64,000 bases of DNA from Bacteroidales bacterium UBA3630. Its GTDB lineage: Bacteria > Bacteroidota > Bacteroidia > Bacteroidales > P3. Position numbers and translations under genes: made by a program. The stretch is taken from contig DFLB01000036.1 of the NCBI GenBank assembly GCA_002373995.1, positions 1 to 64,000 of the forward strand, given 5' to 3'. The notes below the pieces were generated by a model that was not told the DNA's origin, did no database searches, and saw nothing but the letters and a program-made list of their open reading frames with translations. This document shows positions 34,368 through 42,970 of this stretch, one piece after another (position 1 is the stretch's first letter; each line of letters starts with the position of its first letter).

Positions 34368-35150
34368 ATGGCATTCACACTATATAAGCATGCATGGCTG
34401 TGGATAGGTGCCGAGGACGAGGAACCGCAGTTGAACCATGCCGAATGCAAGGCCTTGCTCCGCAAGGGCGGCTGGCTGGTGCGCAACACGTATGACTTCG
34501 ACTGCGGCGAGGAGACTGGCTTCTGGAATGTGGTGAAAGACTCGTTTGGCGGCATGGAAGAGTTGAGCAGCAAAATGCGCAACCAAGTGAGGCGCAGCAT
34601 GGCCAACTATGATTTCCGGCGCATGAAACGCGAGGAACTGTTGGCATTGGGCTATACGGTGCACCGTGCTGCCGCCGAGAGCTACAGAGTGAAAGCAGAC
34701 ATACCCACGGAGGAGGAGTTCCGCCGCGATGTGATGCAGGGGCCGGAGAATGACTACTGGGGTGCTTTCGACAAGGAAGACGGCCATCTGGCTGCTTTCG
34801 CCAAGAATATCGTCTACGAGAGGATGTGCGACTACTCGGTGATGAAGGCACGGCCCGACGAGCTACCGCGATACCCGTACTACGGGTTGATATACACGAT
34901 GAACCAGTACTATCTGGAGAAGTGCGGGCTGCGCTATGTCAACGATGGAGCGCGCAGCATCACGGAGCACTCAAACATCCAGCCATTTTTGATGCAGAAG
35001 TTCCACTTCCGCAAAGCCTATTGCAGACTGAACGTGGTATACAAGCCCTGGATGGCGTTGTTGGTTAAGGCATTGTTCCCCTTCAGGAAATGGGTGCCTG
35101 TGGCATCGGTGCGCAGCCTGCTCAATCAAGAAGAGATGACTCGCCTGTAG
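34368..35150 (+). CDS. FemAB/GNAT-like acyltransferase of the polysaccharide locus
   Basis: A 260-residue protein starting MAFTLYKHAWLWIG. The region YWGAFDKEDGHLAAFAKNIVYERMCDYSVMKA resembles the core of GNAT- or FemAB-type transferases seen in Bacteroidales capsule loci. Such proteins add acyl or amino-acyl groups to sugars or peptidoglycan precursors; the substrate is unknown here. The last 25 bp overlap the convergent glycosyltransferase gene. It forms an operon with the flippase and the glycosyltransferase. Confidence 0.55.
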   Translation: MAFTLYKHAWLWIGAEDEEPQLNHAECKALLRKGGWLVRNTYDFDCGEETGFWNVVKDSFGGMEELSSKMRNQVRRSMANYDFRRMKREELLALGYTVHRAAAESYRVKADIPTEEEFRRDVMQGPENDYWGAFDKEDGHLAAFAKNIVYERMCDYSVMKARPDELPRYPYYGLIYTMNQYYLEKCGLRYVNDGARSITEHSNIQPFLMQKFHFRKAYCRLNVVYKPWMALLVKALFPFRKWVPVASVRSLLNQEEMTRL

Positions 35151-36232
35151 ATATCCATCATGGTGTCTACGTTCCGCTCCCAGTCGTAGAGGTCGGCCAC
35201 CCGTTGACGTGCTGCAGCACCCATGTCGGCATGCAGTTTAGGATTGTCTATGAAGCGTTCTATCGCATCGGCAGCAGCGGCGGGGTTATCCTTAGGCACA
35301 ATGAATCCTGTGACGTTGTTGTCGACCACCTCGCAGAATCCTTCGGCATCGGAGGTAACAACCGGGCATCCGCAGGACATTGCCTCAACCGCCACTACGC
35401 CAAAACTTTCCTCACGACTCAACGACACCGACACATCGAATTTAGCATAGAGCTTCGGCAGCTGCTGGTTGGGAATGTAGCCAAGGAAGTCGACAAGATG
35501 CCGGATACCAAGTTCTTCACATAGGGCAATGAGTTGTTCGCGGTCTGGTCCAGTGCCGGCAATGAGCAGGCGCATATCGGTCTGCGGATGACGCTGGTGC
35601 ACAATCGCAAAGGAGCGGATAAGAGTATCTATGCCATAGCAAAATTTGAGTGTTTTGACATTGCCGACAACGAAGGAGACCGGTTTATCTGCAATGGGAA
35701 CGGGGCGGAAACGCTGCATATCGACACCGAAAGGTGTGACAGAGATGGGTTTGGAGGTGTATTTATTGGTCTCGCGAGCCATACAATGGCTTGTAGAGAG
35801 GACATAATCGGCCTTGCGCAGCGTAAAAGTGAGCAACTGACGGTAGATTGTGCCCTGACGCGGATAGTCGTACACATCGCTACCCCATACAGAAAGTACA
35901 TAAGGGTGGAAACCAGCGAGGGCACCGATGAGGCCAAAACTGCAGGCATAGTGGGCGTGCAGAAAGTCTGGCTGAAAAGCTTTTAACTGCTGGCGTAACT
36001 TCCGAACAGCCTTGACGTAGACCATCTTGTCAAGAAGTCGCTGTGAGAGGGCGGCACTGTCGCGCAGCACAAAATTGCAACTATAAACCTGCACATTGGG
36101 CATGCCGTCGTAGGGCGACAGGTCGCAGTGGAGCAAGTTAAAAAGCAGGATCTCGCACCCACGCTGGCTGAGCGAGCGTACCCAGCGAAAGGTATGGATA
36201 CTACCTGCATCGGACAAGAGCAATACTTTCAT
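35126..36232 (-). CDS. Glycosyltransferase family 4 protein
   Basis: A 368-residue GT-B enzyme. The N-terminus MKVLLLSDAGSIHTFRWVRSL leads to LHAHYACSFGLIGAL and VWGSDVYDYP; the donor domain has LLIAGTGPDREQL and the E-x7-E site in EESFGVVAVEAMSCGCPVV. It is the last gene of the 11-gene minus-strand polysaccharide operon. Its ATG overlaps the stop of the FAD-linked oxidoreductase (ATGA), and its 3' end overlaps the convergent acyltransferase-like gene by 25 bp. Confidence 0.9.
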   Translation of the reverse strand: MKVLLLSDAGSIHTFRWVRSLSQRGCEILLFNLLHCDLSPYDGMPNVQVYSCNFVLRDSAALSQRLLDKMVYVKAVRKLRQQLKAFQPDFLHAHYACSFGLIGALAGFHPYVLSVWGSDVYDYPRQGTIYRQLLTFTLRKADYVLSTSHCMARETNKYTSKPISVTPFGVDMQRFRPVPIADKPVSFVVGNVKTLKFCYGIDTLIRSFAIVHQRHPQTDMRLLIAGTGPDREQLIALCEELGIRHLVDFLGYIPNQQLPKLYAKFDVSVSLSREESFGVVAVEAMSCGCPVVTSDAEGFCEVVDNNVTGFIVPKDNPAAAADAIERFIDNPKLHADMGAAARQRVADLYDWERNVDTMMDIYRRVISS

Positions 36233-39057
36233 GTCTTTCTAAGCATTAAGTACATAATCTCTATTGGGTGCAAAGCATGGTGGCCTGTGCCGTCGAGAAT
36301 TTGCTGACGGCAAGAGGTACCGGGGGCGGCGATATAAGTGGGGCGCTCATGTGGAGCATTCTCAAACGCCTTTCGGACAGCCGGGAAAAGCAGCATCTCA
36401 CCAATGGCAATGGAGGTTTGATAGTGTTCCTTCTCGTAGCCAAAAGAGCCCGCCATACCGCAGCAAGAGGAAGGAATGACATGCAGGCGGCAGCCCTTGA
36501 GGAGATGCAACATATTGACAGTTGGTTGAATGCCGACCAGGGCTTTCTGGTGACAATGGCCATGAAGCCATACTTCAAGTGAATCCGGGCGAAAGTCTTC
36601 AGGCGTAATATTGCCACGAGCCACCTCACGCATAATGAATTCGTCATAAAGAAGGCTATTGCTGCCAAGCCGTTCCGCATCATCGCGCATGGAGGCAGGC
36701 ACCAAGTCGGGGTATTCATCACGGAAAGAGAGTATGCAACTGGGCTCAATACCCACAAGAGGAGCCTGCTCGGAGACTATCTCCCTCAAAAGGGAGACAT
36801 TACGCTTGGCAAAACGGGCAGCCGAATCGAGACAGCCCTTCGAGATGGCAGCACGTCCGCTCTCCACATGCCTGGGAACCTCTACCTGGTAGCCAAGTCC
36901 GGAAAGCAGACGAGCGAAGGTAAGACCAAGTGCAGCCTCCTGCAGATTAGTAAACTCGTCTGCAAAAAGATACACTTTCCCTTTTGTAGCATGGGAATTG
37001 TCAATATGAGAAACAAGACTGCGCATTGTGCGCGGCGATAGGGGCGGTATGCTACGTTGCCGAGAGAAAGAGACAATGTTCTTTATGATGGCTGAGGACC
37101 AACGACCTTCGGCCATGAGGTTGTATAGGGGATAAACAATATGACCCAAGCGCTCAACATCAGCCATGTGAGCCACCATCCAGCTACGGAATGGGATGCC
37201 ATGTCTATGGTAAAGCATCTGAAGTACCCGTGCACGAATTGCAGTCATATCCACATTGGATGGGCATTCGCCATGACATCCCTTGCAGGCGAGGCAGCTA
37301 TAGAGCATCTCCTCAAGTGCTTCCTTTTCAGAAATATCAGACTTACCGGGTAGTCCACGGGTAAGTACCTCACGCAGCACATTGGCTCGGGCTCGAGTTG
37401 AGAGAAGCTCGTCATGAGTAAGCTTGAAAGTTGGGCACATTGTCCCACCTATGGAGTTACTCTTTCGGCAGTCGCCAGCACCATTGCATTGTTCTATAGT
37501 ACACATGAGGTCGCTGTCGGCACAAAGATACTGCTGGTTCAGGTCATAGCGCATACCCTCATCCATCGGCGGAGTATCCACGATCTTATGCATATTGAAA
37601 ACACCATCAGGGTCCCAACATTGCTTCACTTGACGCATAAGGTCGTACACCTCTTGTCCATAAACCAGGGGGATAAACTCACCCCGAAGGCGCCCATCGC
37701 CATGTTCCCCACTAAGACTGCCCTTATATTTGCGTACCAAACGAGCCGTTTCCTCCGCCACCTGGCGGAAAAGTTTTCGGTCTTCCGGCTGTTTTATGTC
37801 AAGAACAGGGCGCAGGTGTAATTCTCCAGTACTGATATGTCCATAGTAGACGCAATTGAGCCCATGACGCTGCATCATCTGTTCGAATTCCTCAAGATAT
37901 TCTGGAAGTTTCTCCGGAGCAACGGCAGTATCCTCTATAACCCCAATCGGTTTACGATCCCCTTTAACACCGGTCAGCACACCCAACCCTGCCTTGCGCA
38001 AAGCCCATACACGAGCAATATCTTCATTATAGACTCGACTGCAATGGTAGGCCAACCCACTCTCGACAAGTTCTTTTTCCAAAGCAGAGGCCTGCTGTTC
38101 CATCGTTTCACCATTGAATTCGGTGATGAGCAAGGCTTTGGGATCCCCTTGGATAAAAAAACGATTGCGCTGTTGCGAGTGGTTGGAACGACAGAGTTCC
38201 AGTATCTTGCCATCCATAAGCTCAACGGCTGACGGATGATGCTGTAGGGCAATAAGGTTAGCATGGTAACTATCAGTCAATGAATGGCAGTGCGCGCAGA
38301 GCACCATCTTCTCGTTTGGCGGCAAGGGGTCGAGCGATAGTTGTATGGCTGTAACAAAAGCCAAAGTGCCCTCACTGCCACAGAGAAGGTTGCAGAGATT
38401 TATTTCGGGCGAGATAGCCTCATCAATGGCGTAGCCACAACTGCGTCGCCGCAACGAGGGGTCAGGAAAACTATTACTAATCAGCTGAGAAACCTTCTCA
38501 TCAGCTGCCCACTCTTTCAACTGAGAGAATATTCTATTGAGAAGAGCATTGTTCTCATCAGGATACTGCGTATCAAACCGAGATCCATCACTGAGGATGC
38601 CCCGCAACGCAAGCACGTGATGACGAGTGCTTCCATAAACCAAAGAATGCGTCCCGCAGGAATTATTACCCACCATACCGCCAATACAACAACGGTTGCT
38701 GGTAGAGGTTTCGGGGCTAAAAAAGAGGCCCAACGGCTCAAGAATCTTATTAAGCTCATCCCGTACAACACCGGGCTCCACCCAAACCCATCGTTCTTGA
38801 GCATTGATTTCGATAATATGGTTGAGGTAGCGACTAACATCCACAATAATGCCATCGCCCACCACCTGACCTGCTATGCTGGTGCCACCCGCTCGCGGTA
38901 TTAGGTGGGTGTGCTCGCGACGGGCTTCTGCAATGAGTTCCGCTATCTCTTCTTCATTCTTCGGATAGGCAACACCAATCGGCATTTCCCGATAGACAGA
39001 AGCATCTGTTGCGTATGCAATACGATGCAATATGTCGGTATGAAGAGCTACTGACAT
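36229..39057 (-). CDS. FAD-linked oxidase / Fe-S oxidoreductase fusion (D-2-hydroxyacid dehydrogenase type)
   Basis: A 942-residue fusion. The N-terminal FAD-binding type 4 domain has LIPRAGGTSIAGQVVGDGI and GGMVGNNSCGTHSLVYG. The FAD-oxidase C domain has YYGHISTGELHLRP and GEHGDGRLRGEFIP. Then come two Fe-S cluster motifs (CTIEQCNGAGDC...MCPTF and SCLACKGCHGECP) and a C-terminal cysteine-rich CCG-type domain (HGHCHQKAL, SSCCGMAGSFGYEKE). The layout matches the ~1000-residue YdiJ-type D-lactate/D-2-hydroxyglutarate dehydrogenases. The actual substrate is unknown. It overlaps the epimerase gene by 1 bp and the glycosyltransferase gene by 4 bp, so it is embedded in the sugar operon, which is unusual for a central-metabolism enzyme. 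Confidence 0.88.
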   Translation of the reverse strand: MSVALHTDILHRIAYATDASVYREMPIGVAYPKNEEEIAELIAEARREHTHLIPRAGGTSIAGQVVGDGIIVDVSRYLNHIIEINAQERWVWVEPGVVRDELNKILEPLGLFFSPETSTSNRCCIGGMVGNNSCGTHSLVYGSTRHHVLALRGILSDGSRFDTQYPDENNALLNRIFSQLKEWAADEKVSQLISNSFPDPSLRRRSCGYAIDEAISPEINLCNLLCGSEGTLAFVTAIQLSLDPLPPNEKMVLCAHCHSLTDSYHANLIALQHHPSAVELMDGKILELCRSNHSQQRNRFFIQGDPKALLITEFNGETMEQQASALEKELVESGLAYHCSRVYNEDIARVWALRKAGLGVLTGVKGDRKPIGVIEDTAVAPEKLPEYLEEFEQMMQRHGLNCVYYGHISTGELHLRPVLDIKQPEDRKLFRQVAEETARLVRKYKGSLSGEHGDGRLRGEFIPLVYGQEVYDLMRQVKQCWDPDGVFNMHKIVDTPPMDEGMRYDLNQQYLCADSDLMCTIEQCNGAGDCRKSNSIGGTMCPTFKLTHDELLSTRARANVLREVLTRGLPGKSDISEKEALEEMLYSCLACKGCHGECPSNVDMTAIRARVLQMLYHRHGIPFRSWMVAHMADVERLGHIVYPLYNLMAEGRWSSAIIKNIVSFSRQRSIPPLSPRTMRSLVSHIDNSHATKGKVYLFADEFTNLQEAALGLTFARLLSGLGYQVEVPRHVESGRAAISKGCLDSAARFAKRNVSLLREIVSEQAPLVGIEPSCILSFRDEYPDLVPASMRDDAERLGSNSLLYDEFIMREVARGNITPEDFRPDSLEVWLHGHCHQKALVGIQPTVNMLHLLKGCRLHVIPSSCCGMAGSFGYEKEHYQTSIAIGEMLLFPAVRKAFENAPHERPTYIAAPGTSCRQQILDGTGHHALHPIEIMYLMLRKT

Positions 39058-40184
39058 CAGAGATAATTAATGATGGTTTGAAGTATTTTTTCGGATGCAT
39101 GCGCGTCACCGAAAAGTGGAGGGAAATGGACAGGATGACCGACGAGGTGGGCATAAGCATCGACAATGCGTTGATAGTCAGCATCAGCAATCAGACCAGC
39201 CTGATGGTCTATAATCTCAACCCATTCCGTTTCGGGACGCAGTATAACACTGGGTTTCTCAAAGAAGAAAGCTTCTTTTTGCACGCCTCCACTATCTGTC
39301 ATTACAATACGTGCATTCTTCTCTAATTGTGTCATATCCAGAAAAGACACTGGAGGGATAATGGTCAGTTTTGAAAGCTGAACCTGAGAGATATCATGCT
39401 GATGCTCAAGTTTGACACGAGTACGAGGATGTAATGGGAGAACAACAGGGATATGGTCGCTTTCTGAAATATCGGCAAGAGCACGGATAATGGACGAAAG
39501 ACGTTTTGTATCATCAGTATTATGGTCTCGATGAATAGTAGCAAGTATATATCCTTCTGGTATAAGTCCATGCTGCTCAAGAATATGACTATGATCATGT
39601 GCCACTTGAGCAAAAAAGATGCTGTTATCAAACATCACATCTCCACTAAGAACCACTAACCTTCGATGTCCTTTCAAAAAATGGGCCGGACTATTGGTCA
39701 ACCCCTCATGAGCAAGGTTATTGATAGCCGTCTGGGTCGGCGCAAAACAGATACTGGATGCATGATCACATAATATACGATTAATCTCCTCTGGCATGGA
39801 CATATTGAATGACCTTAGACCAGCTTCTACGTGAAATACAGGCACATGCAATTTTGCAGCAGCCACAGCCCCGGCAAGAGTGGAATTGGTATCACCATAA
39901 AGGATTACTCCATCAAAAGCCTCTTGTTGAAGTACTTCTTCAATTCCACTTATCATTTTTGCCGTTTGCACACCATGACTACCCGAGCCAACACCGAGAT
40001 TGTAATTAGGTTGAGGAATTCCCAACTCATCAAAAAAAATCTGCGACATATTTAGGTCGTAGTGTTGGCCTGTGTGAAGTATGTGTTCTTCGACTTGCGA
40101 AGAAAAGAGGTTATTCACCGCTCTACTGATTGCGGCAGCCTTGATAATCTGTGGTCGTGCACCAATAATAGTCAATAACTTCAT
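39057..40184 (-). CDS. UDP-N-acetylhexosamine 2-epimerase, WbpI-like
   Basis: A 375-residue non-hydrolysing epimerase. The opening MKLLTIIGARPQIIKAAAIS, then HTGQHYD, VLYGDTNSTLAG, HVEAGLRSFNMSMPEEINR, VVLPLHPRTR and MTDSGGVQKEAFFFEKP are those of the WecB/WbpI family. Wording such as IIGARPQIIKA and SFNMSMPEEINRIL is closest to what I recall of WbpI, which converts UDP-GlcNAc(3NAc)A to UDP-ManNAc(3NAc)A. The WbpB, WbpE and dehydrogenase homologues in the same operon support that reading over plain UDP-GlcNAc epimerisation. It begins 3 bp after the upstream glycosyltransferase stop. Confidence 0.87.
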   Translation of the reverse strand: MKLLTIIGARPQIIKAAAISRAVNNLFSSQVEEHILHTGQHYDLNMSQIFFDELGIPQPNYNLGVGSGSHGVQTAKMISGIEEVLQQEAFDGVILYGDTNSTLAGAVAAAKLHVPVFHVEAGLRSFNMSMPEEINRILCDHASSICFAPTQTAINNLAHEGLTNSPAHFLKGHRRLVVLSGDVMFDNSIFFAQVAHDHSHILEQHGLIPEGYILATIHRDHNTDDTKRLSSIIRALADISESDHIPVVLPLHPRTRVKLEHQHDISQVQLSKLTIIPPVSFLDMTQLEKNARIVMTDSGGVQKEAFFFEKPSVILRPETEWVEIIDHQAGLIADADYQRIVDAYAHLVGHPVHFPPLFGDAHASEKILQTIINYL

Positions 40185-40187
40185 AGT

Positions 40188-41411
40188 TCAACTTTTGAAA
40201 ACACAGTCGAGAAACTTCTGTGATAGAGTGTGATATTCTAAATTATCCAGTGCATACTTACGACCCCTGCTCCCCATTGCCACACGCTCCGCTGACGACA
40301 TATCCGCCATTTTTCCAATAGCTTCACACACTTGAGCAACATTCTCCGCTTCCACCTGAAGGCCACATCCAATCCGTTCCACCTCACTTCTGGGCTCATC
40401 AACAGATTTTACAATAGGTTTTCCTGCCAACATGTAGTCAATCATCTTGTTAGCAGAAGTTCCATATTGATGCAGAAAGCTATGCACTCCGCCTTCATAA
40501 CATATATCGAATTGCTGCACTACCTTGGGAATACATCGTTTCTCGACAGGAGGCAAAAAATAAAAATCTTTGAGGTTGTAATGCTGTGCCAAGTGAATAA
40601 GTTCATCTTTTTGTGGTCCTTTGCCTACCATGACATAAGCCAAACCCTCACGGTTTTCGAGTCTTCTTGCTGCCTCAATAAGCACGTCCATTGCGGTCGA
40701 TTGGGTGTGACCTCCAGCAAAACCCACAATGATTTTACCCTCTTGATGAAGTCGGTCGAAGAGCTGCTGGTGCTCGTCTGGCAGTTCTATTTTATCCACA
40801 TTCTCCCACTCTTCCTTCAAAAAGCCATTTGGCACACAACAAAAACGATCTTGCGTGAGTCCATGCCGCTGCATATGCGGAAAAGCTTTGTCAAGCATCG
40901 AGACAACCATATCACAGTGCCTATATGCATAATTTTCACAATGTTGCAGTGCAGCAATAAAAGGATGCCACCTTTTGTATCCACCAATAACCATCACAGA
41001 CAATGGCCACAAATCATGCACCTCATATACAAGTTTAGCCCCCGACCGACGTGCAATATATCTGCACGGATACAGGTCAAAAGTATAAACAGACGAGGCT
41101 ATAACCATGTCTGGACGAGATGCAATAAATTCTTTTCGATGACGATACACTTGATTGCAGAACTGAAGCATCGATATCACACGTTTTGCTCCATTTCCTT
41201 CATATCTGGTGGTCGGCAACCAAAGATAATGGATGCCTTCTAATATTTCCTCCCCCGTGGACGGTTGTTGTTTTCGCAAATGCGAGTATGACGCCCCAAC
41301 AACAGTCACATTGTGTCCCATACGCACCCACTCACGAGCCATATAATATGAACGGAACTCCATACCATATTGCGGAGCTCCTGCATAGTGACTTATCATC
41401 AATATATTCAT
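40188..41411 (-). CDS. Glycosyltransferase family 4 protein (WbuB-like)
   Basis: A 407-residue GT-B enzyme opening MNILMISHYAGAPQYGMEFRSYYMAREWVRMGH, the usual start of WbuB/colanic-type transferases. It has YEVHDLWPLS in the middle and ICYEGGVHSFLHQYGTSANKMIDYMLAGKPIV at the donor site. Family members often add an acetamido sugar to a lipid-linked acceptor; the exact sugar is not predictable. It overlaps the PIG-L deacetylase gene by 4 bp (ATGA). Confidence 0.88.
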   Translation of the reverse strand: MNILMISHYAGAPQYGMEFRSYYMAREWVRMGHNVTVVGASYSHLRKQQPSTGEEILEGIHYLWLPTTRYEGNGAKRVISMLQFCNQVYRHRKEFIASRPDMVIASSVYTFDLYPCRYIARRSGAKLVYEVHDLWPLSVMVIGGYKRWHPFIAALQHCENYAYRHCDMVVSMLDKAFPHMQRHGLTQDRFCCVPNGFLKEEWENVDKIELPDEHQQLFDRLHQEGKIIVGFAGGHTQSTAMDVLIEAARRLENREGLAYVMVGKGPQKDELIHLAQHYNLKDFYFLPPVEKRCIPKVVQQFDICYEGGVHSFLHQYGTSANKMIDYMLAGKPIVKSVDEPRSEVERIGCGLQVEAENVAQVCEAIGKMADMSSAERVAMGSRGRKYALDNLEYHTLSQKFLDCVFKS

Positions 41412-42037
41412 AGGAATAGCCTGATTACTTCAAAAGATTCTGCATATTGGCATCCCACCTGGACACCTCGCGTACGTGCCAACGAGCGAACGAATTCGGG
41501 GGAAGTGTAGTCTCGGAACCCTTGACTTTTATATTCTCTCAAGGCTTGGCACTTGGCATCAATATGCCGTTCTTCAAGCTTGACAAAACAATCAGTATCA
41601 AATGTCAGGTTATTCCAGATAAGTTCATACCCCAACAGAGTGGTCTTCTTAAAAGCTCTAACGGCCTCCTGTGCCACAGTCGTATGGTCTTGATGAATAT
41701 CATGCGACGATGGCATAAAAACGAGATCATAGCTACGCTCATTACGCAGTTTTACGAGATCTTCTAATATTTCTTGACGCACATAGCTCAACTTGCGGAC
41801 CTCATAATGGTAAACATATAGGTTTTCCGGGGGAATGCCCAGTTTTTGGGTGGCACATCTTACCTCCGTGGCAAGGATATCCTTAGGAAAACCTTCCGGC
41901 ACGGATTGGTCTGCGGTTGAAAACGCCGCATAATAAACATTCTTCCCTTCTTCAATATACTTGCTTATGGTACCACCCAGTCCCAACTCTCCATCGTCGG
42001 TATGGGGAGCAAGCACCAGTATGTTCTCTATATTCAT
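41408..42037 (-). CDS. PIG-L/LmbE family deacetylase
   Basis: A 209-residue zinc-dependent N-deacetylase family member. The metal-binding motifs are APHTDDGELGLGG near the N-terminus (His and Asp-Asp) and SSHDIHQDHTTV in the middle. Members remove N-acetyl groups from GlcNAc-containing lipids or nucleotide sugars. In this operon it could deacetylate a diacetamido sugar before another group is added, but that is inference. The next gene, a glycosyltransferase, overlaps its stop. Confidence 0.88.
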   Translation of the reverse strand: MNIENILVLAPHTDDGELGLGGTISKYIEEGKNVYYAAFSTADQSVPEGFPKDILATEVRCATQKLGIPPENLYVYHYEVRKLSYVRQEILEDLVKLRNERSYDLVFMPSSHDIHQDHTTVAQEAVRAFKKTTLLGYELIWNNLTFDTDCFVKLEERHIDAKCQALREYKSQGFRDYTSPEFVRSLARTRGVQVGCQYAESFEVIRLFL

Positions 42038-42044
42038 AATGAGC

Positions 42045-42932
42045 TTATTTAGTTCTGTTTATTTCTTTTGCAGGAACACCTGCCACAACTGCATCCTCCG
42101 GAACATCTTTCAACACAACAGCCCCCAATCCGACAAATCCCCCCCTACCTACCGTTACTTTTTCCTTGACGCTGACGTTGGGAGCCAAATAGCTGTAAGG
42201 CTTAAGCACAGCTCCACCACACACAATGGCTCCCACCGTGACCATACTTCCCTCACCAATGTGACTATTGTGGCCAATCTGCACAAGGTCGTCTATTTTA
42301 ACGTCATTCTCAATTATAGTGCTTCCAAGTGTAGCTCTTTCCACCGTTGTGTTGCTGCCAATAAAAACATTATCTCCTATGACAACATCACCAAAGTGAG
42401 GAAAGTGGACGGGGCGACCTGCCTCATCCCGTTCAAACCCAAACCCTTCTTGCCCCAGGACGGCACCCGACTTGATTTCACAATTTCGACCTAATACCAC
42501 TCTATTATCGAGTACGACATTGGGATGTAGCACACATCCGTCACCCAAAATACTCTGGGCCGACACATAACATCCCGCACCCACATAAACATCACTACCC
42601 ATCGTAGCCCCCTTCTCTATAGTGGCTGATGGATGAATAAAACCCTTTGGTTTCTGCGGCGAAAAAAACTGAGATAGAATTTTGATATAATCCAGTCGAG
42701 GATTTGATGACACGATATAGCTGCATGTCAGTCTGCCAACATAATCGGGGGGAACAATAGCTAAAAGACGATCACACGAGTTTAGTCTGTCCACATGTTC
42801 TGCAGCATATTTCTTGACAAACACAACGCTCTGGGGTTCTGGATTTGACAACTGAGCATAGTGCACAATCTCAACATCTTCGCCAACCAGTGGCAAATGC
42901 AAGAAATCAGCTATATCTTTTGAATGGTTCAT
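42045..42932 (-). CDS. LpxD-like hexapeptide N-acyltransferase (probable WbpD role)
   Basis: The 295-residue product from the ATG at 42932 has an N-terminal LpxD-like domain (about 1-100) and then a left-handed beta-helix made of hexapeptide repeats (TIEKGATMGSDVYVGAGCYV, GDGCVLHPNVVL, VVIGDNVFIGSNTTV). It looks like LpxD, which N-acylates UDP-sugars in lipid A synthesis. Here it sits directly after the WbpE-like aminotransferase, where P. aeruginosa has the shorter WbpD that acetylates the 3-amino group, so I infer that it acylates a UDP-3-amino uronic acid. A GTG at 42971 would extend it by 13 residues and is less likely. Confidence 0.8.
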   Translation of the reverse strand: MNHSKDIADFLHLPLVGEDVEIVHYAQLSNPEPQSVVFVKKYAAEHVDRLNSCDRLLAIVPPDYVGRLTCSYIVSSNPRLDYIKILSQFFSPQKPKGFIHPSATIEKGATMGSDVYVGAGCYVSAQSILGDGCVLHPNVVLDNRVVLGRNCEIKSGAVLGQEGFGFERDEAGRPVHFPHFGDVVIGDNVFIGSNTTVERATLGSTIIENDVKIDDLVQIGHNSHIGEGSMVTVGAIVCGGAVLKPYSYLAPNVSVKEKVTVGRGGFVGLGAVVLKDVPEDAVVAGVPAKEINRTK

Positions 42933-42970
42933 TGTCTTTATTATTTGGCAATTAACAGCAAAACGAGGCA

